Source of the DNA: Bacillota bacterium
GTDB taxonomy: Bacteria > Bacillota > Clostridia > Peptostreptococcales > Anaerovoracaceae
Assembly (NCBI GenBank): GCA_029266295.1
Contig: JAQSXD010000022.1
Span: forward strand, 1-17,301
DNA length: 17,301 nt
Reading direction: 5' to 3'
A program made the translations under genes and the position numbers. This document shows positions 7,110-15,118 of this stretch, one piece after another. The stretch's first letter is position 1, and each line of letters opens with the position of its first letter. Below the pieces are notes generated by a model, which searched no databases, was not told the origin of the DNA, and saw only the letters and a program-made list of their open reading frames with translations.

Positions 7110-8603
7110 ATGGGCTATTATACAATTACCTTAAAACTACATCGGCCAAGCAGGGTGAAACGTGAAATTCTGCAAAACGCCATGGAAAACTATACACGGG
7201 CCTTTGATTATCTGCTTAGACAAGCCGAGGATGGAAGTCTTGAGACGGAGGAATTTAAGGCTGGCGGAAAATATAAGCTTACAAAATGGGTGGACAAGGA
7301 TATGTCGGCTCGTTTGAACCGGTTTGAAATCCAGCCCTTTAAAGATTCCCTCAAGCTGGATTTTGCTATGACGATGTCAAGTTATATCGAACTGAAGGAT
7401 CAAGGAAGAAAGGTGGGCTTCCCGGGAACCTATGAGGATTCCGAGGGCAGGCTTAAAAGTTTGCGCCCCATTTTTTTCTGCCGTTGTGACATCAACCGGG
7501 ACTATTGTCTGTTATATGATGAAGATAAAAACAAGTACTTCGTAAAACTCTATCTGCTCAATCAGAGGTCGGCGCTTGTAAGAGAACCCGGCAGAGCCGG
7601 AGAGAGCAGACTCAGTTATATCCATAAAAAAAGCCAGCCTCCGGAACGGAACGCCGCCAGAGAGCGGTTTGTCATCCTTCCTCTTTCTTTCGGTGTCCAT
7701 CAGGAAGCATATCTGAAACGATGCCTTGATCAACCTGAAATGCTGAAGACAGCGCGATTGATTCAGAAGAACGGGGCGTTTTATATGGCTGTCAATTTGG
7801 AACTTCCTGATGAAGAAAGGCTTGAAGCAGAGTCTTTCATGGGGGTTTCGCGGGGCCCGGGCAACAGTCTGAGTATTACTGTTACTGATGTTGACGGCAC
7901 GGTGGTGGAGGTCCAAACTATGGTATTGCAAGCAGGAAAGCGACTTCGGGGCGGAAAGCCTCCTGCAGAGATCTATCTGGCTGCCAAACGGGTCGTAGAA
8001 AAAGCGCTTTACTATCGCTGTAAAGTCATTTTGGAAAACTTGGCGGAATACACAGATAAGGCATCGGACTTGGACTTTGGTAGAGGGAAAGATCAAAGGG
8101 TTCTTCGAAAATCCACCTATCAGGCATTTGAACGAATTTTGCGTTACAAACTTGATTTTGCAGGACTGCCCACACCGGTTCAGGTCAGCCCATTTGGAAT
8201 CTTTTCCACCTGTCCAAAATGCGGTCTGAATTCAAAAAAAAGTGTGACTTCAAAAGAGATGTTTCTTTGCGTTTCCTGCGGGGCGGCCTATCAGCTCAAA
8301 TATTTGGGAAGCATCAACCTGTCCAATAAGCTGATCAAATACCAGAAGGACGATATAAAGATTAAAGTCATCAATGAAGCTTCCGGAATCAGACTGAGCA
8401 ACGAAATCCTGGGACTTAATATGGAGATGACGGGCACCGAGGATGTCATGGTTCATTTGAACCGCAATATAAAGGAGCTGATTCGGGAGGCCAAAGACAG
8501 CGGGATTTACAGGATGGGCAGAAGAGAATATCGGAAAAAGTGGAGCTTGATCCAGAAAATTGAGAGTTACGACGACATCACGAAGCATATTACGTTTATC
8601 TAA
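7110..8603 (+). CDS. TnpB/Cas12-like (IS605 OrfB-type) protein, predicted nuclease-dead
   Basis: The 497-residue product has the TnpB layout: N-terminal strand/helix region (1-90), wedge-like strand KNGAFYMAVNLELP (220-233), split RuvC fold, and zinc ribbon (C368, C371, C387, C390). RuvC-I reads MGVSRG, with S247 where active TnpB has Asp. RuvC-II VILENL keeps Glu (E309). In RuvC-III, KYLGSINL (397-404) aligns without gaps to DxNAAxNI, placing K397 at the last catalytic Asp. Two of three catalytic residues appear lost, so DNA cleavage is unlikely, while RNA and DNA binding may remain. An extra region of about 90 residues (410-497) follows RuvC-III. It starts 16 bp after the phosphatase stop with AAGGAG (7098-7103) six bases before ATG. 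No IS605 ends or TnpA gene are seen, which favours domestication over a fresh insertion. Known parallel: TldR, nuclease-dead TnpB repressors. Fold assignment is fairly sure; function is inference. Confidence 0.83.
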   Translation: MGYYTITLKLHRPSRVKREILQNAMENYTRAFDYLLRQAEDGSLETEEFKAGGKYKLTKWVDKDMSARLNRFEIQPFKDSLKLDFAMTMSSYIELKDQGRKVGFPGTYEDSEGRLKSLRPIFFCRCDINRDYCLLYDEDKNKYFVKLYLLNQRSALVREPGRAGESRLSYIHKKSQPPERNAARERFVILPLSFGVHQEAYLKRCLDQPEMLKTARLIQKNGAFYMAVNLELPDEERLEAESFMGVSRGPGNSLSITVTDVDGTVVEVQTMVLQAGKRLRGGKPPAEIYLAAKRVVEKALYYRCKVILENLAEYTDKASDLDFGRGKDQRVLRKSTYQAFERILRYKLDFAGLPTPVQVSPFGIFSTCPKCGLNSKKSVTSKEMFLCVSCGAAYQLKYLGSINLSNKLIKYQKDDIKIKVINEASGIRLSNEILGLNMEMTGTEDVMVHLNRNIKELIREAKDSGIYRMGRREYRKKWSLIQKIESYDDITKHITFI

Positions 8604-8890
8604 TAGCTTCATCAAAAAAGCACATTACCTTACCTGACAGAAGCGTGGGCGCAAACTATAAATGATTTACTAGAATGCGTGATTCATGCTTGAAGTCAGC
8701 AGCTAATATAGATATGCCATTGCTGCCGCATCGAGGCATCCCCAGATTTTGAGGATACCGGGCTTACCGAGTAAGCATGCGTGGCATCCGTGCTGTTTTA
8801 AACATTGCGTTTGAGCCAAGCGGAAACACGCAGGAAAGTGCAGCTATCTGTGCATGCCCCAGGAAAATTTTTTCCGGGGCATGTTTTTTT
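8604..8890 (+). ncRNA. candidate structured RNA downstream of the TnpB-like gene
   Basis: No convincing coding frame is seen here, but inverted repeats are dense. Examples are GCGTG/CATGC around 8677-8689; a stem GGAT-A-CC/GG-C-ATCC (8753-8759/8783-8789) enclosing a perfect GCTTAC-CGA-GTAAGC hairpin (8762-8776); TGCGT/ACGCA around 8806-8832; and the 3' terminator. TnpB guide RNAs (omega RNAs) and TldR guides are encoded directly downstream of, or overlapping, the 3' end of their gene, so this is the natural place for one. It could equally be a structured 3' UTR or an unrelated small RNA. No scaffold homology or guide boundary can be shown from sequence alone. Confidence 0.35.
8853..8890 (+). 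terminator. strong intrinsic terminator ending the sensor/TnpB-like unit
   Basis: CATGCCCC (8853-8860), a bulged A, and GGAAAA (8862-8867) pair with TTTTCC (8870-8875) and GGGGCATG (8876-8883). This gives a 14-bp stem with a two-base tip, followed by seven T's (8884-8890). It ends whatever transcript covers 8604-8890. Confidence 0.93.
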
Positions 8891-9015
8891 ATATACTGTA
8901 AGGAATGGTTGATTCCTGTTTGTCATGATGGCTGGGAATGAATTAATTGCAATCTAATGTTGCATTTACACAAGATCGACAAAATTTAATCAAATTCGCC
9001 AATAACAAACAAAGA
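8891..9015. other. AT-rich spacer between terminator and promoter
   Basis: The only local structure is a hairpin AGGAAT-GGTTG-ATTCCT (8901-8917) and a weak TGCAA/TTGCA repeat near 8949-8965. The rest is AT-rich DNA upstream of the promoter at 9016. No gene is seen. Confidence 0.5.
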
Positions 9016-9044
9016 TTGACAAATTATACCTCTGTTATTATACT
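9016..9044 (+). promoter_or_regulatory. consensus sigma-A promoter for the SLH surface protein
   Basis: A perfect TTGACA (9016-9021) and TATACT (9039-9044, 5/6) are separated by 17 bases, with A-rich DNA upstream. The predicted start is near 9051, leaving a leader of about 108 nt that contains a small hairpin CCGAA-GGTT-TTCGG (9107-9120). This is one of the best promoter matches in the window and fits an abundant surface protein. Confidence 0.85.
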
Positions 9045-9158
9045 TCAAAGTATCCATATGTTTAGATAGAACTGAACAATAATGATTCGTTGATTTTGAA
9101 CTAGGACCGAAGGTTTTCGGGTAAGGAATGAAACGAAAGAAGTAAGGAGAAAGAGATT

Positions 9159-12100
9159 ATGAAACGATTTATTCACAGGGCGCTTGTATCTGCAATTCTG
9201 ATTGCAGCTCTGGTCTTTGGTTCTGCTCCGGGTGCGGGGTTTGCAGCAGTCAATGCGTATGCAACGGTATCAGAATTTAATATCAGTGACGTAAAGGTAA
9301 CGGTTTATGAAGATAACTTTGATCTTATCACGTTCCATTCGGATGTTGCGGGCCTTACAAAAGACTGCTTTGCAATTACTGATACTGCGAATCAGGGCCT
9401 TCATCCCATGGTTGTCAGCACGGCCTATGACAGCGGTACGTATACGCTTACTGTGAATGATCTGAACTATATCGATACCTACACCCTCACAGTATCCAAA
9501 GAAGGGTATCAGACATACACCAACAGCAATGTTTTTTATGGAACCCTTGCCACGGCAGAAGATCTGGATTTGGTAAATGAGCTGAATCTGTATGATACGT
9601 ATTCCAGAGACTATGATGAAGCAACAGGCGTGCTTACGATCTCTAACAGTACGTACAAATCCAACGCGATACTATATCCCAATTCCGATACGAAGTCCCT
9701 CTATCACAAAATAAATACCAATAACGGATATAATACAAATGGAGCGGGAGATTACAGGGTCATCGGTGCGTTTGTCAAGGCTCCTTCCACACGCGACACG
9801 CAAGACAACGTAATACAGGCGAAATCCGCGAAAACTTACAAGCCTGATGAGAAAAAGATGGTTCCAATTGGCACGGATTCGCTGATCGATGCGAATCCCA
9901 ACTATCAGGAATCAGTAGCAGATGGTAAAAATGCCAATGATAATGATTATTGGAAAACAATCTATGCCTATCCTGTTTACGCAAAAAATGCTGTAAAGAT
10001 AAGCGATGGAGGCTGGTGTCTTTATGATCCGGCAGATCGGGTTCGTGTCGTAGAGTGGTATACGTCCAATGACTGCTCTGGAACCCCGTTTAAGGTCGTC
10101 AGGTTTACCGTCAAGGTGGAGTATACCGGTACGAAGTCTGAAGAGGCTCATCCTGGATATCCGGCTATTACCCTTAACGGCGGAGCCGCCAGCATCGATC
10201 TGGATGAGGCAGAGCAAGGCCTTGCTGCCAGTACCGAAATCAGCAGTTTTGAACCATGGGACGGTGGCAGTCTGAAGATCAAGCGGGTAACCACAGCATT
10301 TGCAAATGATATCTGTGATCATGACACCTTTGGTATTCTGGAAAATGAGAGCTTCAGCATGGATGAAGAAGATCGGTTGATTGACAGTGCCAGCGGCAAT
10401 GCTTTTGCAAAGTTGAATGAAAGCCAGGGGGAACTATCCGTCAGCTTTTATGATATTGCAGACGATGCGCAGGTGCTGGATGTACTGAGAAATATCAGCT
10501 ATCGCAACGAAAAACCGTATGGTGACGCAAAACTACAAATTGCGCTATCCGACGGAAGCGCAACAGCATTTGCCCATATCTTTGTAAAAAGTGATACGAT
10601 TTATGTGGATCAGACCGCCTATGATACTGAAGGCGATGCGGCTGACGGCTTCAGCCTTGCCGAAGCGCTGGCTGCTGCAGAGGACGGCGATGAAATTCTC
10701 ATTGAAGACGGTACCTATCAGGGGCAATTTTTGGTCTCATCTGCCGTTAACATTGATGCGGCAGAGGGCTCCGGAGGAGCGGTAACCCTTCTTTCTCCGA
10801 GCACCGCAGGATTAAAAAAATCCGAACAGGATTTTCTGACGGCAAACGGACGATGGAAAATGCCGGTTCTGGAGCTGCGTACCGCAGTGCCCGGATCGGG
10901 TACCGTCACTGTAAAAAATATTACCGTGGACGGAAACTTTCAGGCGATACCGCTAACGGACAGCAAAGATATGCTTGGAATCGCAATTTTTAATACAAAT
11001 GCGGTGCTTGATAGCGTAACTGTAAAAAATATCGCTGTACAGCCTGATGAAAACGGAAAATATGAAGGCTACAGTGTTAACTTCGGCGTGTTGGTTGAAG
11101 GCGCAGATAATCTTTCTGACAAGGTCAACGTAACCATTAAGAATTCAGTGATAGAGACCTACCAGAAGACTGGGATTGTCGCCTGGGGACCGAAACTCCA
11201 TGCCATTATCAGGGATAATATGATTACAGGGGTGGGTGACAAGGACTCCTGCGGTCAGAATGGCATGCAAATTGGTTCAGCCGGTCTCAGGTCCGCTACC
11301 ACAGCTGAAATCAGTGGCAATATCATCAGTAACTTGGGGTTTGACAACGATACCTATTTTGCCAGCGGCATCATAATCAGAAGAGCTGGTGCTCTTGAGA
11401 TATATGACAATACCATCTCCGGGACAGGCAATGATTATCGGGACGGCGCTGGGGTGTCCTGCGGTATATCTCTGATGGAACAAGCAAACCCGATTACGAT
11501 TCGCAATAACACCGTGCGTAATATGCAGTATGGCGCAGCAGTGGAAGCCTACGGTCAAACCTATCTAGGAGCCAATACCTTCACAGACAACGATTTTTCC
11601 GATACCTATTACGCGATCTACGATTGCACTGGAGATGATGACGAAACCTATGATGAGGCCAACAATGAAACCATCACTGTAAAGAGCAGCTCTCCTGCTA
11701 TTAACTCGCTAGGGTATATTTACTATAAGCTCTTTGACGGAGCGGATTCCTTTACCGATTTAGGAGATGCTCCTGCGCTGATTGACGCAGGTGCTGGAAA
11801 TGACAGGATTACCGCTGGTGCAGGGGATGATACGCTGATCGCAGGAAAAGACAATGATATCCTTGCGGGCGGCGGCGGGAATGATCTTTTCCTGTATGAG
11901 GCGTCCGGAAATGGGCTGGATACAATTAAGGACTTTGTGAAAGGTGATATTATCAGAGTATCAGGCGCTGCCTTGACCACAGGATCCGTTACTACAGGAA
12001 CGGGACTTTCTGTGAATGCAAATTCGGTTCAGGTTGGACTTTCAGAAAACAATTCCACACTGTACATAGATACGGACGGGGTCACCGGCGTGCCGGAACT

Positions 12101-13745
12101 GCAGATCCTGCTGGATGGCGTTTACGACCCCGCATACTTAAAATTGAATGGCACAGATATTACCTATGAGAAGGACAGCCTGATCAGTCCAACTACAGCA
12201 TATTTTGATAAAAGAGCCTCACGGCAGGTGGATCTTTCTGTCGTCATGGCGCTTAATTCTCTGAGCAGTATTACAAACGGCAGCAGCACGCTGACACCGG
12301 GAACAGACTATACGGTAACGGGCAATACCATTACGATATTGAAAGAATATCTAGCAGCGCAGAACAATGGTACAACGACGCTGACCTTCCGGTTTGGTAC
12401 AGGTATTGCGGCGAACCTAACCATTGAGGTCACAAGCACATCAGGCGGGTCCGGCGGTGGAAAAAATGATCCTGTCCCTGCCCCCGCTCCAACTGTTGAC
12501 CTCTCCATTCAGGTCAACGGACAGCCGCAGGCAGCAGGAACTGCTACAACCCAGACCAACTCTGCAGGACAGACTGTGACCACCGTTACGGTGGATACGG
12601 CCAAGCTTGAGAAAATCCTTGAACAAAAGGGAAACGACGCCACGGTAACGATACCTGCCGGCGGCGCTGATGTCATTTCTGCGGCACTTACCGGTGACAT
12701 GGTCAAAAGTATGGAAAACAGAGCAGCTACCCTCGTCATCAAAACCGATTCGGCTGTATATACCCTGCCGGCATCAGAACTGAACATCGATGAAATTTCT
12801 AAGGAATTGGCATCTGGCACCGCTCTCTCAGATATCAAAGTCTCTGTCCAAATAGCAGAACCCTCCGGCAATACCGCTGCCATTGTGAAAAATGCAGCTT
12901 CAGAGGGCTCCTTTGATATCGTTGTTCCTGCACTCGAATTTACCATAAGCTGCACCTCTGGAGGAAGAACTATTAATGCAAATCGATTTAATGCCTACGT
13001 AGAGAGAATGGTCGCCATTCCCGAAGGGATTGACGCAGCTAAAATAACAACAGGAATTGTAGTTGAGCCAGATGGCAAAATCTATCATGTTCCCACAAGA
13101 ATAACCGTAATTGACGGTAAGTACTATGCTGTTATCAACAGCCGCACAAACAGTGTTTATACAGTGATTTGGCATCCGGTTGAATTCGGCGATGTTGCAA
13201 ACCATTGGGCAAAGGATGCGATCAACGATATGGGCTCAAGAATGGTTGTTACTGGAGTCGGAAATAATAATTATAATCCCGGAAGCAATATTACCCGTGC
13301 TGAGTTTTCTGCAATCATCGTCAGGGCATTGGGGCTTGCACCCGGACTTGGTGAAAGCAGCTTCGGCGATGTATCAGAAAAGAGCTGGTATGGTGCTTAT
13401 ACCGGAACCGCTTCTTCCTACGATCTGATTATGGGTTATCAAGACGGCTCCTTCCGGCCAAATGATAATATTACACGGGAGCAGGCAATGGCAATCATAA
13501 CAAGAGCTACAAAGCTTACCGATCTGGACGCAAGTACTACTGATGCAGAGATCAAGGAACTGCTCAGTAAATATAAAGACGGGACATCTGTTTCTGGCTA
13601 TGCCAGAGAAGCAGCTGCAGCCTGTCTGAAAACCAGGATCATAACCGGAAAGGGTGAAGAGCGCATTGCGCCCAAGGACTATATCACACGTGCAGAGGTT
13701 GCGGTTATCGTAAAAAGAATGCTTGTGGAATCTGATTTGATCTGA
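9159..13745 (+). CDS. large secreted SLH-anchored multidomain surface protein
   Basis: A 1528-residue protein with a Sec signal peptide (basic MKRFIHR, hydrophobic core to about 25, likely cleavage near FAA at 30 or AYA at 35). Then come a beta-rich Ig-like region (about 40-125); an adhesin-type module with VLRNISYRN (about 335-475); a right-handed beta-helix of the pectate-lyase/NosD style (about 480-865); four RTX-type nonapeptides (878-913: GAGNDRITA, GAGDDTLIA, GKDNDILAG, GGGNDLFLY); an RTX-associated strand region to about 1005; a CBM_X2-like Ig domain (about 1010-1093); a Gly/Pro linker; a beta domain (about 1115-1335); and three SLH domains (about 1342-1393, 1401-1452, 1468-1525). It should be bound non-covalently to wall polymers and may bind polysaccharide and calcium. 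AAGGAG (9144-9149) lies nine bases before ATG. It is monocistronic. No catalytic residues were recognised, so enzyme activity is uncertain. Confidence 0.92.
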   Translation: MKRFIHRALVSAILIAALVFGSAPGAGFAAVNAYATVSEFNISDVKVTVYEDNFDLITFHSDVAGLTKDCFAITDTANQGLHPMVVSTAYDSGTYTLTVNDLNYIDTYTLTVSKEGYQTYTNSNVFYGTLATAEDLDLVNELNLYDTYSRDYDEATGVLTISNSTYKSNAILYPNSDTKSLYHKINTNNGYNTNGAGDYRVIGAFVKAPSTRDTQDNVIQAKSAKTYKPDEKKMVPIGTDSLIDANPNYQESVADGKNANDNDYWKTIYAYPVYAKNAVKISDGGWCLYDPADRVRVVEWYTSNDCSGTPFKVVRFTVKVEYTGTKSEEAHPGYPAITLNGGAASIDLDEAEQGLAASTEISSFEPWDGGSLKIKRVTTAFANDICDHDTFGILENESFSMDEEDRLIDSASGNAFAKLNESQGELSVSFYDIADDAQVLDVLRNISYRNEKPYGDAKLQIALSDGSATAFAHIFVKSDTIYVDQTAYDTEGDAADGFSLAEALAAAEDGDEILIEDGTYQGQFLVSSAVNIDAAEGSGGAVTLLSPSTAGLKKSEQDFLTANGRWKMPVLELRTAVPGSGTVTVKNITVDGNFQAIPLTDSKDMLGIAIFNTNAVLDSVTVKNIAVQPDENGKYEGYSVNFGVLVEGADNLSDKVNVTIKNSVIETYQKTGIVAWGPKLHAIIRDNMITGVGDKDSCGQNGMQIGSAGLRSATTAEISGNIISNLGFDNDTYFASGIIIRRAGALEIYDNTISGTGNDYRDGAGVSCGISLMEQANPITIRNNTVRNMQYGAAVEAYGQTYLGANTFTDNDFSDTYYAIYDCTGDDDETYDEANNETITVKSSSPAINSLGYIYYKLFDGADSFTDLGDAPALIDAGAGNDRITAGAGDDTLIAGKDNDILAGGGGNDLFLYEASGNGLDTIKDFVKGDIIRVSGAALTTGSVTTGTGLSVNANSVQVGLSENNSTLYIDTDGVTGVPELQILLDGVYDPAYLKLNGTDITYEKDSLISPTTAYFDKRASRQVDLSVVMALNSLSSITNGSSTLTPGTDYTVTGNTITILKEYLAAQNNGTTTLTFRFGTGIAANLTIEVTSTSGGSGGGKNDPVPAPAPTVDLSIQVNGQPQAAGTATTQTNSAGQTVTTVTVDTAKLEKILEQKGNDATVTIPAGGADVISAALTGDMVKSMENRAATLVIKTDSAVYTLPASELNIDEISKELASGTALSDIKVSVQIAEPSGNTAAIVKNAASEGSFDIVVPALEFTISCTSGGRTINANRFNAYVERMVAIPEGIDAAKITTGIVVEPDGKIYHVPTRITVIDGKYYAVINSRTNSVYTVIWHPVEFGDVANHWAKDAINDMGSRMVVTGVGNNNYNPGSNITRAEFSAIIVRALGLAPGLGESSFGDVSEKSWYGAYTGTASSYDLIMGYQDGSFRPNDNITREQAMAIITRATKLTDLDASTTDAEIKELLSKYKDGTSVSGYAREAAAACLKTRIITGKGEERIAPKDYITRAEVAVIVKRMLVESDLI

Positions 13746-13818
13746 TGTTATCATTACTAGTGGCAACTTGCTAGTTGCTAGTTGATTTCTAAATAGGCCG
13801 ATCTGTTTAATATATAGA

Positions 13819-13870
13819 AAAACATCCGCTTTCCGTCTTGGTAAGAGATGGAGGAGGATGTTTTCTTTTT
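13819..13870. terminator. bidirectional intrinsic terminator between convergent genes
   Basis: AAAACATCC (13819-13827) pairs perfectly with GGATGTTTT (13856-13864), with further partial pairing inside. The plus strand continues TTTTCTTTTT (13861-13870) and the minus strand has a five-T run after its arm. It lies between the SLH gene and the minus-strand gene, so it can stop both. Confidence 0.8.
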
Positions 13871-13932
13871 CATAGGCATATAAGCCTGTGGAACGTTGGA
13901 ATGCTGGGCGGCTTAAATGAAAGCCGGCATCC

Positions 13933-14880
13933 TTAGACGTTTGCCGGTGTTGCCACGAGCTTGCTGATCTCGTTTTCAATGGAGGCTTTTTCATGGATTC
14001 GGGCGGCTTTCTTATTCGTAAGAGTAGAAAGTATATTGGCTATCTGCCCATTGAGCTCCTGTACCCGTTCCTGAGAGGCGTGTATTTGAGAAAGCACAGT
14101 CCAATCGGCAATGAGACCATCGAAAAAATAGTCTGCAAAACGAATAAATCCATCTGTGTTCATCGTACCAAGGTTTGCATCAAGGGAAACGTCCGCAAGC
14201 TCTGTGCGAAACCTGCTGAGCAGCTTTTGCAGATACTCGACGCTGGTTTGTGCTTCGTCCAGATGAGAGTGCTTTGCCATGGTAGAAATCAAACCCCCGC
14301 CGAGCATATCCCAAGTACCCCAGCCCTCAGCGCTGTCTAGGCTGTCTGCAATGCTTTCGATTTGGCGCTGAACCGCATGACCGGCACGAATCGCCTCATC
14401 CAGTTCTCTGATCTGGCTCTCCACTATGCCCAGCTGTTTTTCCAGGGGGCAAAGGCGGTTCGCATAGTTGGGATCCCTTTGCAGAAGCTTTTGAATTTCA
14501 TCGAAAACCCTTTGATACTGAAGTGGGCATCCGGAAAGAGAAGACATTTCTCTTTTCAGTTCCTCCATGTGCATTTCGCAATCACTCAGCTGGCGCTCAG
14601 CAGCCTCGTATTTCAACCTGGCGCTATAGGCCTCCTGATCTTCATTCCTCAGCTTGTCGTCTTTTCTGCCCAGTATTGTATAAAAAATCGATGTAAGCGT
14701 AACCCGTTCCAGTCGGTCTACGTCGGATTCCTCTTTTAAAAGGGCTTTTTTTCGCTCTGTTTGCCTCAGAAGCAGATCATCCCTTTCTAATTGTAGGTTT
14801 TTTAGCATAGCTTCGATTTTTCTGATCCGATCCAATTTTTCTGACAGCTCAGCGAGCTCTGTGCGCAATACTTCTATCAT
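13933..14880 (-). CDS. uncharacterised coiled-coil protein
   Basis: About 315 residues, largely charged helix with heptad-like spacing in the N-terminal half (11-65, 85-122) and again near the C-terminus (275-316). It has no signal peptide or membrane segment, so it is probably cytoplasmic. In the middle is a distinctive, non-coiled motif WGTWDMLGGG followed by MAKHSHLDEAQ (195-219 counted from the longer start). Two or three scattered cysteines (C109, C126, C152) do not form an obvious metal site. I chose the ATG at 14880 because AAAGGA lies ten bases upstream; a longer start at 14904 adds eight residues but has no visible ribosome binding site. It is a single gene, convergent with the SLH gene and divergent from the sigma factor. 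I do not recognise a named family and assign no function. Confidence 0.82.
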   Translation of the reverse strand: MIEVLRTELAELSEKLDRIRKIEAMLKNLQLERDDLLLRQTERKKALLKEESDVDRLERVTLTSIFYTILGRKDDKLRNEDQEAYSARLKYEAAERQLSDCEMHMEELKREMSSLSGCPLQYQRVFDEIQKLLQRDPNYANRLCPLEKQLGIVESQIRELDEAIRAGHAVQRQIESIADSLDSAEGWGTWDMLGGGLISTMAKHSHLDEAQTSVEYLQKLLSRFRTELADVSLDANLGTMNTDGFIRFADYFFDGLIADWTVLSQIHASQERVQELNGQIANILSTLTNKKAARIHEKASIENEISKLVATPANV

Positions 14881-14947
14881 AGTAGATTTATCCTTTCCAA
14901 CCATGAGTCAACAAGAGTTACAGAGTAATTTCACTACAAGATCTTCC

Positions 14948-14973
14948 TTGACAAACCATTTGTGCTTTGTCAA
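14948..14973. promoter_or_regulatory. perfect palindrome in the divergent intergenic region
   Basis: TTGACAAA (14948-14955) and TTTGTCAA (14966-14973) form an 8-bp perfect inverted repeat with a 10-base spacer, between the minus-strand coiled-coil gene and the ECF sigma gene. It resembles a dimeric-regulator operator. TTGACA occurs on both strands but no well-placed -10 hexamer follows on either, so I do not call it a promoter. Confidence 0.5.
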
Positions 14974-15053
14974 ACGACCTATGGATATGATACCATAATA
15001 TAGAAATTTCTGTATAGGGATGGACGATTATCATTTATTTTATTTTTTATTTA

Positions 15054-15080
15054 TGTAACTTTTAGAAAGGCTGCTGCGTT
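15054..15080 (+). promoter_or_regulatory. candidate ECF-type autoregulated promoter
   Basis: TGTAAC (15054-15059) and CGTT (15077-15080) are 17 bases apart. This resembles the AAC...CGT pattern of ECF sigma promoters in Firmicutes (for example TGAAAC...CGTA). It sits 38 bp before the ECF sigma start, where an autoregulated promoter is expected. The match is short and could be chance. Confidence 0.4.
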
Positions 15081-15118
15081 ATATATGCAGATGATCATCA
15101 CAGAAAGGAATTCGTCTG

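Noticed and set aside
3626..8695. Shared 8-mer TGCTTGAA at 3626-3633 and 8688-8695 as a possible guide and target pair
   Set aside because: Eight bases are too short in 17 kb to exceed chance, and the position in the putative RNA is not near its 3' end.
8812..8845. GAGCC...GGAAAC...GGAAAG resembling pieces of the molybdenum-cofactor riboswitch
   Set aside because: Only short fragments match, in an order I cannot fit to the full consensus, and a terminator plus a separate promoter cut it off from the next gene.
7094..8890. A complete IS200/IS605 element around the TnpB-like gene
   Set aside because: There is no TnpA gene, no recognisable left end in the 16-bp gap upstream, and two catalytic residues are lost.
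14948..14976. TTGACA as a sigma-A -35 box for the ECF operon
   Set aside because: The hexamer 17 bases downstream (CAAACG) is not a -10 element; the site is better explained as half of a palindrome.
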